A stretch of DNA of 5,310 nt from Actinomycetes bacterium (GTDB lineage Bacteria > Actinomycetota > Actinomycetes > Mycobacteriales > Mycobacteriaceae). The notes beneath the pieces were generated by a model. That model saw nothing but the letters and a program-made list of their open reading frames with translations. It ran no database searches and had not been told where the DNA came from. Position 1 is the first letter of the stretch; every line of letters starts with the position of its first letter. The stretch is taken from assembly GCA_023416315.1 (NCBI GenBank), contig JAEZIA010000321.1, positions 1 to 5,310 on the forward strand. Direction: 5' to 3'. A program made the position numbers and the translations under genes. This document shows positions 1-5,310 of this stretch, one piece after another.

Positions 1-900
1 CGCAGCGACAAGCAGCAGGACAACGGACTGCTGCTGGCGATGGTCGACACCGTGACCGTGAACCGCAGCACCGCGATGGCGGTCTCCGACGAGACCCACC
101 CTGGCGGGTCGGTGCAGAAGCCGCGCACGATCGAGGACAGCAAGCCGCCGACGAACATCGCACTGCCGCACGAGGGCCTGGCCTACCGGTTCCCATTCGA
201 CACCGAGAAGAAGACGTATCCGGTCTTCGACCCGATCGCGCAGAAGGCGTTCGACGCCAACTACGACGGCCAGGAGGACGTCAACGGGCTGACCACCTAC
301 CGGTTCACCCAGAACGTCGGCTACGACGCCGACGGCAAGCTGGTCGACCCGATCCGGTACGCGTCGCTCTACGACGACAACGAGGACGGCGAAGTCACCG
401 CGCGCGCGGAGCTCTGGGGTCTGCCCGGACCGCCCGAGGAACCGATCACGATGACCCGCTTCTACGCCGCCCAGCGCACGTTCTGGGTGGATCCGGTGAC
501 CGGCGTCATCGTCAAAAGCGAGGAACACGCCAACCACTTCTACGCCCGCGATCCGGTGCGCCCCGAGATGGAGCTCGCCGACTACAAGGTGACCTCCACC
601 GAGCAGACGATCGAGTCCCGGGTGGCCTCCGCACGCGACGAGCGTGACCGGGTGGGCCTGTGGTCACGGGTGTTGCCGATCAGCTTCACCGCGGCCGGCC
701 TGGTGGCCCTGGTCGGCGGCGTGCTGCTTGGCACGTTCAGCGTGCGCGCCGAATCGGCGCTGATCGATCCCGGCCTGGACACTGCCGACCACGGCTTCTT
801 CGGCAAGGACGAAACCGGGCCGATGCCTGCCGCCGAAGCGGCCACCGAGAAGTTGCCCGCGGCCAGACCCGATCTGGAGCCTCCACCGCCACAGCGGTGA
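1..900 (+). CDS. DUF3068 (PorA-family-annotated) envelope protein, 5' partial
   Basis: The reading frame is open from base 1, so the gene begins outside the window; 299 residues and the TGA at 898-900 are visible. The sequence closely resembles M. tuberculosis Rv0227c (about 421 residues), so roughly 120 N-terminal residues, including the expected first membrane anchor, are missing. The visible part is a soluble, acidic, probably extracytoplasmic domain with stretches such as NIALPHEGLAYRFPF and MTRFYAAQRTFWVDPVTG. A single hydrophobic segment follows (about bases 670-740, LPISFTAAGLVALVGGVLLG), then a ~50-residue tail ending in a proline-rich run. From memory of the literature, members of this family in Corynebacterium and M. 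smegmatis are needed for lipomannan maturation and lipoarabinomannan synthesis; the biochemical activity is unknown. The internal ATG at 40 is not the real start, because homology continues upstream of it. The next gene starts 7 bases after the stop. The family assignment is firm; the exact role is not. Confidence 0.92.
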   Translation, partial: RSDKQQDNGLLLAMVDTVTVNRSTAMAVSDETHPGGSVQKPRTIEDSKPPTNIALPHEGLAYRFPFDTEKKTYPVFDPIAQKAFDANYDGQEDVNGLTTYRFTQNVGYDADGKLVDPIRYASLYDDNEDGEVTARAELWGLPGPPEEPITMTRFYAAQRTFWVDPVTGVIVKSEEHANHFYARDPVRPEMELADYKVTSTEQTIESRVASARDERDRVGLWSRVLPISFTAAGLVALVGGVLLGTFSVRAESALIDPGLDTADHGFFGKDETGPMPAAEAATEKLPAARPDLEPPPPQR

Positions 901-901
901 G
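896..901 (+). promoter_or_regulatory. Ribosome binding site of the polytopic membrane protein gene
   Basis: GGTGAG lies six bases before the ATG at 908 and overlaps the TGA of the preceding DUF3068 gene. It supports the chosen start and suggests that ribosomes finishing the upstream gene can reinitiate here. Confidence 0.55.
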
Positions 902-907
902 CTCGGC

Positions 908-2620
908 ATGACCCAGGCACGCCGGGCAGTCCGGTGGGTGGTGCCGGGCTATGCGCTTCTGTTGGCTCTGGCGATCACCGCGCCGCTGTTGGCGCCGGGG
1001 TATCTGCTGGTGCGCGATGCGGTGTCGACACCGCGGTCATATCTCTCCGATGCCGCACTGGGGTTGTCCGAGGCGGCGCCGCGCGCGCTGCCGCAGGACT
1101 TTCTACTCGCCGTCCTCTCGCCGGTGCTCGACGGCGGTGTGCTGGTCAAGGCGCTGTTGATCGCGGGGCTGGTCCTGGCCGGCTGGGGTGCCGGTCGGCT
1201 GGCCGCCGCGTTGGTGCCCGACGCCGGGCTGCCCGGTCAACTGGTAGCGGCCACGGTTGCGGTGTGGAATCCGTACGTCGCCGAGCGGCTGCTGCAGGGG
1301 CACTGGAGCTTGCTGGTCGGGTACGGCTGCCTGCCTTGGGTGGCGGTCGCGGTGATCCGGCTGCGGGCCGGCGCAATGATGTGTCGCTGGGCGGCGGTGG
1401 TGTTCTGGATCGCGCTGGCCGGGCTGACGCCGACCGGGCTGCTGCTGGCCGTCGTGGTGGCGTTGACCGCGGTCGCGGTCCCCGGTGACGGGGTGTCCCG
1501 GCCGCGGTGTGCGGCCGGGGTGCTGGCGGCCGCGGCGCTGGCGGCGTCACCGTGGCTGATGGCGGCGGTATTGGGGGACGGGTTGGGGTCCTCGCCCTCG
1601 GCCGGGGTGATGGCGTTCGCGGCACGGGCCGAGCCGGGCCTCGGCACCCTCGGCAGCCTGGCCGGCCTCGGCGGGATCTGGAACGCCGAGGCGGTTCCCG
1701 GGTCGCGCACCACGCTGGTGGCGCTGCTGGCCACCGCGGTGCTGCTGGCCGTGGTGGCGGTCGGCCTGCCGACAGTCTTGCGACGCCGCTCGGTGGTGCC
1801 GCTGCTGATCCTGGCCGCGGTCGGTGTGCTGCTGCCCGCTGTGGCGGCCACCGCGCCGGGGCTGGCGCTGTTGCGGGCCGTGGTCGAGTCCGCCCCCGCT
1901 CTGGGCATTCTGCGCGACGGACAGAAGTGGGTGGCACTGGCCATGCCCGGTTATGCCGTCGCCGGCGCGGGGGCGGTGGTCACACTGCGCGGGCGGTTAC
2001 GCCCGGCGGTCACCGCTGGGGTGGCCGTCGTCGCGCTGATCGCCGTGTTGCCCGACCTGGCTTTCGGCGCGTGGGGCAAGGTCACCTCGGTGCGCTATCC
2101 GCAGGCGTGGCCCGCGGTGGCGGCGATCATCAACGCCGAGCCTGCCGCGGTGGCCGTGCTGCCCACCGACAGCATGCGGCAGTTCCCGTGGGCCGGTCCG
2201 GCCCCGGTGCTCGACCCGCTGCCGCGCTGGGTCCGCGCCGACGTGCTGTCCACGGGGGACCTGACCATCTCCGGGCAGGACGTTCCCGGTGAGGGCGGCC
2301 ACGCCCGAGATGTGCAGCGGCTGCTGGTGGCCGGCGCTCCCCCGGAAGCGCTGGCCGGCGCCGGCGTCGGCTGGGTCGTCGTGGAGTCGGGCAGCGCCGG
2401 GACGACGGGCAACGCGCAGCAGACGCTGCAGAGGCTGCCGGTGGCGTACCGCGACGGCGAGCTCACGCTCTATCGCGTCGGCGGGACGAGTCAGGGTGCG
2501 CCGCAAGGACAGCGGGCCGCGGTGGTGGCCGCCCATGTGGTGTGGCTGGTGATGCTGGCCGGCGCCGGGATATCGGCTCTGGTGGGCCGGCGGCGCAAAA
2601 ATGTACCATCTGGTACATGA
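908..2620 (+). CDS. Polytopic membrane protein, GT-C glycosyltransferase-like (Rv0226c-like)
   Basis: 570 residues, close to M. tuberculosis Rv0226c (about 576). About ten hydrophobic segments are visible: near residues 11-30, 78-95, 108-120, 134-150, 160-192 (probably two), 200-222, 269-288, 297-316, 342-360 and 366-385. A ~145-residue soluble stretch (about 386-530) follows, then a last helix near 536-560 and a basic tail. Features reminiscent of GT-C enzymes, which use polyprenyl-phosphate sugars on the outer membrane face, are an Asp in the first loop after helix 1 (R36-D37), WNPYVAERLLQGHWSLLVGY (120-139), and LRDGQKW (335-341), which resembles the FREP-KF-type motif of large GT-C proteins. 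This assignment is inference; the homologue is usually called only a conserved transmembrane protein. The start at 908 has a good ribosome binding site. The final codons, for NVPSGT, lie inside the 18-bp palindrome, and the stop overlaps the next start as ATGA. It is probably co-transcribed with the DUF3068 gene. Confidence 0.88.
   Translation: MTQARRAVRWVVPGYALLLALAITAPLLAPGYLLVRDAVSTPRSYLSDAALGLSEAAPRALPQDFLLAVLSPVLDGGVLVKALLIAGLVLAGWGAGRLAAALVPDAGLPGQLVAATVAVWNPYVAERLLQGHWSLLVGYGCLPWVAVAVIRLRAGAMMCRWAAVVFWIALAGLTPTGLLLAVVVALTAVAVPGDGVSRPRCAAGVLAAAALAASPWLMAAVLGDGLGSSPSAGVMAFAARAEPGLGTLGSLAGLGGIWNAEAVPGSRTTLVALLATAVLLAVVAVGLPTVLRRRSVVPLLILAAVGVLLPAVAATAPGLALLRAVVESAPALGILRDGQKWVALAMPGYAVAGAGAVVTLRGRLRPAVTAGVAVVALIAVLPDLAFGAWGKVTSVRYPQAWPAVAAIINAEPAAVAVLPTDSMRQFPWAGPAPVLDPLPRWVRADVLSTGDLTISGQDVPGEGGHARDVQRLLVAGAPPEALAGAGVGWVVVESGSAGTTGNAQQTLQRLPVAYRDGELTLYRVGGTSQGAPQGQRAAVVAAHVVWLVMLAGAGISALVGRRRKNVPSGT
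2601..2618. promoter_or_regulatory. Probable TetR operator (18-bp palindrome)
   Basis: ATGTACCATCTGGTACAT has perfect 8-bp arms around a 2-bp TC centre. The size and symmetry are typical of TetR/AcrR operators. It lies immediately ahead of a gene pair that ends in a TetR regulator, and overlaps both the end of the membrane protein gene and the A and T of the SRPBCC start codon. Binding here would block a promoter whose -10 is inside the palindrome. That the neighbouring TetR protein binds it is inference. Confidence 0.72.
2604..2609 (+). promoter_or_regulatory. -10-like hexamer for a leaderless SRPBCC-TetR transcript
   Basis: TACCAT fits the mycobacterial TANNNT -10 pattern. Seven bases separate it from the A of the ATG at 2617, the spacing expected if transcription starts at the start codon and gives a leaderless mRNA. 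No Shine-Dalgarno-like sequence precedes this ATG, which fits a leaderless start. No clear -35 is seen. TANNNT occurs often by chance, so position is the main support. Confidence 0.45.
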
Positions 2621-3063
2621 TTAGTTCGTGCAGTGTCGATATCGACGCACCTGCCGATCTGGTCTGGGAGGTGTTCGCCGACGTCGAGCACTGGCCGGAC
2701 TGGACCGCCTCGGTCACCGAACTCCGCGGGCTCGACGGACCGCAGCTTTCCGTGGGCCGGCGCTTCGAGATCAAGCAACCGCGGATGCCACGGCTGGTGT
2801 GGACGGTCACCGACGTCGAGCCAGGCAGCTCCTGGACGTGGGTGCAGCGCTCGCCCGGCGGCGTGACCTCGGCACGGCACGAGGTGGTGCCGGTCGCGAC
2901 CGGCGGCACGGTGGTGCGCCAAGAACTCGCGCAGCGCGGGATCGTGGGTGCGCTGGTGGGTCTGATGATGCGACAGCTGACGCGGCGCTACCTCGCGATG
3001 GAGGCCCAGGGATTGAAGGCGCGCAGCGAGACGCTGCGGAAGCGTCGTGGCTCGAACGCCTGA
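2617..3063 (+). CDS. SRPBCC / polyketide cyclase-dehydrase-like small protein
   Basis: 148 residues, a usual length for single-domain SRPBCC (START/Bet v1-like) proteins, which bind hydrophobic ligands in a helix-grip cavity. The opening SVDIDAPADLVWEVFADVEHWPDW is the classic family N-terminus (strand 1, then two short helices). It is followed by beta strands (FEIKQPRMPRLVWTVTDVEP, residues 50-69) and a long amphipathic C-terminal helix from about 108 to 140. No signal peptide or membrane anchor is seen, so it is probably cytoplasmic. I chose the ATG at 2617 because the domain begins directly after it. The open frame reaches back to an ATG at 2542, but the extra 25 residues are out-of-frame membrane-protein sequence. 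The start overlaps the upstream stop by four bases, and the end overlaps the TetR gene by 17 bases. Ligand and reaction cannot be told; it may bind or modify a lipid or aromatic compound that the adjacent regulator senses. Confidence 0.87.
   Translation: MISSCSVDIDAPADLVWEVFADVEHWPDWTASVTELRGLDGPQLSVGRRFEIKQPRMPRLVWTVTDVEPGSSWTWVQRSPGGVTSARHEVVPVATGGTVVRQELAQRGIVGALVGLMMRQLTRRYLAMEAQGLKARSETLRKRRGSNA
3038..3042 (+). promoter_or_regulatory. Ribosome binding site of the TetR gene
   Basis: GGAAG lies four bases before the GTG at 3047, inside the coding sequence of the SRPBCC gene. The spacing is slightly short, but it supports this GTG as the start and translation coupled to the preceding gene. 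Confidence 0.4.
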
Positions 3064-3607
3064 CCACCGCCGACGCCAGGAGTTGCTCGACGCGCTGGTC
3101 ACCGAATGCGCCGAGAACGGTGTCGGCGGGCGCGCGCTGCGCGAGCTGGCCGATGCGGTTGGCACCAGCCACCGAATGCTGTTGCACCACTTCGGTTCCC
3201 GCGACGAGTTGCTGTTGGCGGTCGTCGACGAGGTGGAGCGGCGACAGATGGAGCTCCTGGGCGAGCTGACCAAGGACGGTACCGGCTTCGCCGCGATGTG
3301 GGCGCACCTGCGCAGGCCCGAGCTACGCGCGCTCGAGCGGTTGTTCTTCGAGTGCTATGCCCGTGGGGCACAAGGCGAGTCGCCGTTCACGACGATGCTG
3401 CCCGGCGCCGTCGACCGCTGGCTCGCCCACGTGCAAACGATCGCCGGCGGTGTGACCGATCCCGGTCTCGCGCGCCTCGGGCTCGCGGTCATGCGCGGTC
3501 TGCTGCTCGATCTGGCAGGCACCGATGACGACGCGGGCGTCGACGCCGCGGCCGCATACTTCGCCGAACTGATCGGTGAGCGGGAGACCGTCAGATCACG
3601 CCGCTGA
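3047..3607 (+). CDS. TetR/AcrR-family transcriptional regulator
   Basis: 186 residues with a GTG start, a typical length for the family. The N-terminal DNA-binding domain covers about residues 8-55: helix 1 RRQELLDALVTECAENG, then the helix-turn-helix ALRELADAVGTSHRMLLHHF (30-49), followed by the family hallmark GSRDELLLAVVDEV (50-63). The rest is an all-helical ligand-binding and dimerisation domain; its ligand cannot be predicted. TetR proteins usually repress promoters through palindromes and release them on ligand binding. The natural candidate site is the 18-bp palindrome at 2601-2618 just upstream of its partner gene, which implies autoregulation of the pair. The start overlaps the SRPBCC gene by 17 bases. 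The 3' end overlaps the convergent glycosyltransferase gene by 17 bases, so the last codons of both are antisense to each other. Family assignment is firm; target and ligand are inferred or unknown. Confidence 0.93.
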   Translation: MARTPDHRRRQELLDALVTECAENGVGGRALRELADAVGTSHRMLLHHFGSRDELLLAVVDEVERRQMELLGELTKDGTGFAAMWAHLRRPELRALERLFFECYARGAQGESPFTTMLPGAVDRWLAHVQTIAGGVTDPGLARLGLAVMRGLLLDLAGTDDDAGVDAAAAYFAELIGERETVRSRR

Positions 3608-4748
3608 CTCGGGTGCCGGCGTGCACCGACTCCAGGACCATGCGCATCGCGTCGGCGCTCTGCTGCCAGGAGAAGTCCCGGCTGCGGGCCTTGGCCTTGG
3701 CGCCGAGTTCATCGCGCAGAACATGATCGCCAAGCAGCCGTTCCAGGCGGTCCACCAAGTCGTCCTGGTCGTCGACCAGCACGCCCGTCACCCCGTCGAT
3801 CACCGAGTCGGTGAGCCCGCCGGATGACCGGTAGCCGATGGTCGGCACACCGTGCTGGGCGGCCTCGATGACCGCCAGGCCCCAGCCTTCTTTGCGCGAC
3901 GGCAGCACGTGCACCCAAGACCGTTGCACCACAGCGTGTTTGGTCTGGTGGTCGACATGCCCGTGGAAGGTGACGGCATCGGAGATGCCGAGACGCTGGG
4001 CCCGCTCGACGAGTCGGTCATGCCACCAGCCGCCGCCCACGATGTCGAGGTGCAGGCCCTCGACGCGAGGCCGCAGCGCGGCCACGGCGTCCAGCGCGTC
4101 CTCGATCTGCTTGTGCGGGACCAGCCGGGACAGCACAACCACCCGCGGTGTCGGCGATCGCTGCGCGGTCAGCGTTTCCGGCGGCGCGTCGTCGAGACCG
4201 TTGCGCACGACCGCGATCCGCGCGGTGTCGACGCCAAGATCGGCCAGGTCCCGAGCCGACGGCAGCGACACGGTGACGTACTGGTTGTGCCGGTGCATCC
4301 GCGGCGACAGCCAGGACTCGACCAGCCAGCCGAGCCGGCCGAAGAACCGGCCTGCCACCGGCCACTGTTCGCGGTGGCAGTGGTGGACCAGCACCGCGAC
4401 GCGGCGACCGAACGCCAACCGGGCCAGGAATGGCACCCCGTTCTGGGTGTCGATCACGACGTCGGGACGCACGTGCCGCAGCGGCCCGAGCCCGAACCGG
4501 GCGGCCACCATCGCCAGTCCGGCCAGGATGTAGACGCTGTAGGGGCCACCACCGCGGCTGACGCGCACGCCGTCGACCAGCTCGCGGCGGGGGGCGCCGG
4601 GATAGCGGGCGGTGCGCAGGGTGACGTCGATGCCCGACTCGGCCAGCAGCGCGCCGATGCGCTGGACATAGGTTTCGCTGCCGCCCCCCTGCGGGTGGCC
4701 GGTATCCCGCCAGCACAAAAGCAGGACGGAGCGAACGGTCGTGGACAT
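3591..4748 (-). CDS. GT4-type glycosyltransferase (Rv0225-like)
   Basis: 385 residues, matching the ~384 of M. tuberculosis Rv0225. It has a GT-B fold with a retaining GT4 signature. The N-terminal half carries GHPQGGGSETYVQR (17-30), the glycine-rich loop near the sugar-nucleotide site. The C-terminal half carries VRNGLD (181-186), LSRLVPHKQ with R208 and K213 (usual diphosphate contacts), and E287-GWGLAVI-E295, the EX7E motif, followed by HGVPTIGY and SGGLTDSV. No signal peptide or membrane helix is obvious, so it probably acts at the cytoplasmic face of the membrane with a nucleotide-sugar donor. Donor and acceptor are unknown; the neighbours suggest an envelope glycan or glycolipid. I chose the ATG at 4746-4748 because no other in-frame start lies close upstream and it fits the family length. 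The open frame continues far upstream only as an antisense shadow of the methyltransferase gene. It is transcribed divergently from that gene and convergently to the TetR gene. Confidence 0.93.
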   Translation of the reverse strand: MSTTVRSVLLLCWRDTGHPQGGGSETYVQRIGALLAESGIDVTLRTARYPGAPRRELVDGVRVSRGGGPYSVYILAGLAMVAARFGLGPLRHVRPDVVIDTQNGVPFLARLAFGRRVAVLVHHCHREQWPVAGRFFGRLGWLVESWLSPRMHRHNQYVTVSLPSARDLADLGVDTARIAVVRNGLDDAPPETLTAQRSPTPRVVVLSRLVPHKQIEDALDAVAALRPRVEGLHLDIVGGGWWHDRLVERAQRLGISDAVTFHGHVDHQTKHAVVQRSWVHVLPSRKEGWGLAVIEAAQHGVPTIGYRSSGGLTDSVIDGVTGVLVDDQDDLVDRLERLLGDHVLRDELGAKAKARSRDFSWQQSADAMRMVLESVHAGTRVSGVI

Positions 4749-4756
4749 CGATCCCC

Positions 4757-4762
4757 AGCCTA
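4757..4762 (-). promoter_or_regulatory. -10-like hexamer for the glycosyltransferase gene
   Basis: Read on the minus strand this is TAGGCT, a TANNNT match eight bases before the ATG at 4748. Transcription would begin at or just before the start codon. The intervening GGGGATCG could instead act as a weak, close ribosome binding site. No -35 is evident and the motif is short. Confidence 0.3.
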
Positions 4763-4771
4763 GACCGGCAT

Positions 4772-4777
4772 TAAGGT
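4772..4777 (+). promoter_or_regulatory. -10-like hexamer or Shine-Dalgarno for the methyltransferase gene
   Basis: TAAGGT fits TANNNT and sits seven bases before the ATG at 4785, the spacing for a leaderless start. The same bases form part of AAGGTGG (4773-4779), a fair Shine-Dalgarno five bases before the ATG. Sequence alone cannot separate the two readings. If it is a ribosome binding site, the promoter would have to lie inside the divergent glycosyltransferase gene. Confidence 0.35.
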
Positions 4778-4784
4778 GGCTCCG

Positions 4785-5310
4785 ATGGCCGTCACCGACC
4801 TGTTCGCCCGGCGCGCGACGCTGCGCCGTTCGGCACGGCTGCTGAGCGAGTTCCGCTACGAACAGTCCGATCCGGCACGCTTCTACGGCGCCCTGGCCGC
4901 CGACACCGCGGACATGGTCACCGACCTGTGGCAGGCCAGCACCGCCAGCCGACCGGCTGGCCACACCGTCGTCGACGTCGGCGGCGGGCCGGGCTACTTC
5001 GCCACCGCATTCACCGCCGCAGGCTGGGACTACGTCGGCGTCGAACCGGATCCGAGCGAGATGCACGCCGCCGATCAGGTGCGCCGGGGCGGCCCCGGTT
5101 CGTTCGTCCGGGCGTCGGGCATGGCGCTGCCGTTCGCCGACGCCAGCGTGGACGTCTGCCTGTCCTCCAACGTCGCCGAGCATGTGCCGAGGCCGTGGCA
5201 ACTCGGCGAGGAGATGCTGCGGGTCACCCGGCCCGGCGGGCTGGCGATCCTGTCCTACACCGTCTGGCTGGGCCCGTTCGGCGGTCACGAGATGGGTCTC
5301 ACGCATTACC
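4785..5310 (+). CDS. Class I SAM-dependent methyltransferase (Rv0224c-like), 3' partial
   Basis: The frame is open from the ATG at 4785 to the window edge: 175 residues of an expected ~254. The sequence is very similar to M. tuberculosis Rv0224c as I recall it, including the opening MAVTDLFARRATLRRS and the stretch SSNVAEHVPRPWQLG. Methyltransf_11-type motifs are clear: motif I VVDVGGGPGYF (62-72) binds SAM; GVEPD (85-89) places acidic E87 at the ribose; GMALPFADASVDVCLSS (112-128) and EMLRVTRPGG (143-152) are motifs II and III. No signal or membrane segment is seen in the visible part. The acceptor is unknown; its place beside envelope glycosyltransferases suggests, but does not show, methylation of a sugar, lipid or glycolipid. 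The gene is divergent from the glycosyltransferase, with 36 bases between starts. The missing C-terminus would hold acceptor-specific parts. Confidence 0.93.
   Translation, partial: MAVTDLFARRATLRRSARLLSEFRYEQSDPARFYGALAADTADMVTDLWQASTASRPAGHTVVDVGGGPGYFATAFTAAGWDYVGVEPDPSEMHAADQVRRGGPGSFVRASGMALPFADASVDVCLSSNVAEHVPRPWQLGEEMLRVTRPGGLAILSYTVWLGPFGGHEMGLTHY

Noticed and set aside
1146..1944. Long antisense open frames over the membrane protein gene
   Set aside because: They are Pro/Arg/Ala/Ser-rich low-complexity translations caused by high GC at third codon positions, with no domain signature.
1997..2536. Antisense open frame of about 179 codons over the 3' part of the membrane protein gene
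   Set aside because: It is rich in Arg, Gly and His with no recognisable motif, and the plus-strand membrane protein explains the region fully.
2601..2603. ATG at the left end of the palindrome as a gene start
   Set aside because: Its frame is neither that of the membrane protein nor that of the SRPBCC protein, and no coding sequence with a recognisable domain follows it.
2542..2616. Earlier ATG start for the SRPBCC protein
   Set aside because: The 25 added residues come from a shifted frame of the membrane protein gene and precede a complete SRPBCC N-terminus. The ATG at 2617 gives the ATGA overlap and sits at the right place for the domain.
3277..3284. CGGTACCG palindrome as a second TetR operator
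   Set aside because: It lies inside the TetR coding sequence and lacks the TGTACCA half-site and 2-bp centre of the 2601-2618 site; an 8-bp palindrome is expected by chance in GC-rich DNA.
4749..5306. Upstream extension of the minus-strand glycosyltransferase frame to a 571-residue protein
   Set aside because: The extra ~186 residues are low in recognisable structure and lie antisense to the clearly coding methyltransferase gene. The 385-residue version from 4748 matches the family length.

Overview
The window reads as chromosomal DNA of a mycobacterium (Mycobacterium/Mycolicibacterium). It is very GC-rich, with tightly packed genes and GTG/ATG starts. Four of its six genes match, in order and relative orientation, the M. 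tuberculosis Rv0227c-Rv0226c-Rv0225-Rv0224c block, a cell-envelope locus. These matches come from recalled protein sequences, not from a database search.

Layout on the given strand: (1) 1-900, the C-terminal ~300 residues of a DUF3068 membrane-anchored protein (Rv0227c-like), cut by the left edge. (2) 908-2620, a large polytopic membrane protein (Rv0226c-like) resembling GT-C glycosyltransferases. (3) 2617-3063, a small SRPBCC (polyketide cyclase/dehydrase-like) protein. (4) 3047-3607, a TetR/AcrR-family repressor. (5) 3591-4748 on the minus strand, a GT4-type glycosyltransferase (Rv0225-like). (6) 4785-5310, the first 175 codons of a class I SAM methyltransferase (Rv0224c-like), cut by the right edge. 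No stretch over 40 bases lacks a gene, and I see no RNA genes, mobile elements or CRISPR.

The first four genes run in one direction with gaps of 7, -4 and -17 bases, so they can be read as one operon. The SRPBCC-TetR pair sits between genes that I recall as neighbours in M. tuberculosis, so it looks like an accessory two-gene cassette placed in the conserved envelope locus.

The most notable site is a near-perfect 18-bp palindrome at 2601-2618 (8-bp arms, 2-bp centre). It encodes the last residues of the membrane protein and overlaps both its stop codon and the SRPBCC start codon. It also contains a TANNNT -10-like hexamer spaced correctly for a leaderless transcript starting at the SRPBCC ATG. 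The simplest reading is an internal operator/promoter through which the TetR protein controls its own two-gene cassette. Between the divergent glycosyltransferase and methyltransferase genes only 36 bases remain, holding two back-to-back -10-like hexamers.
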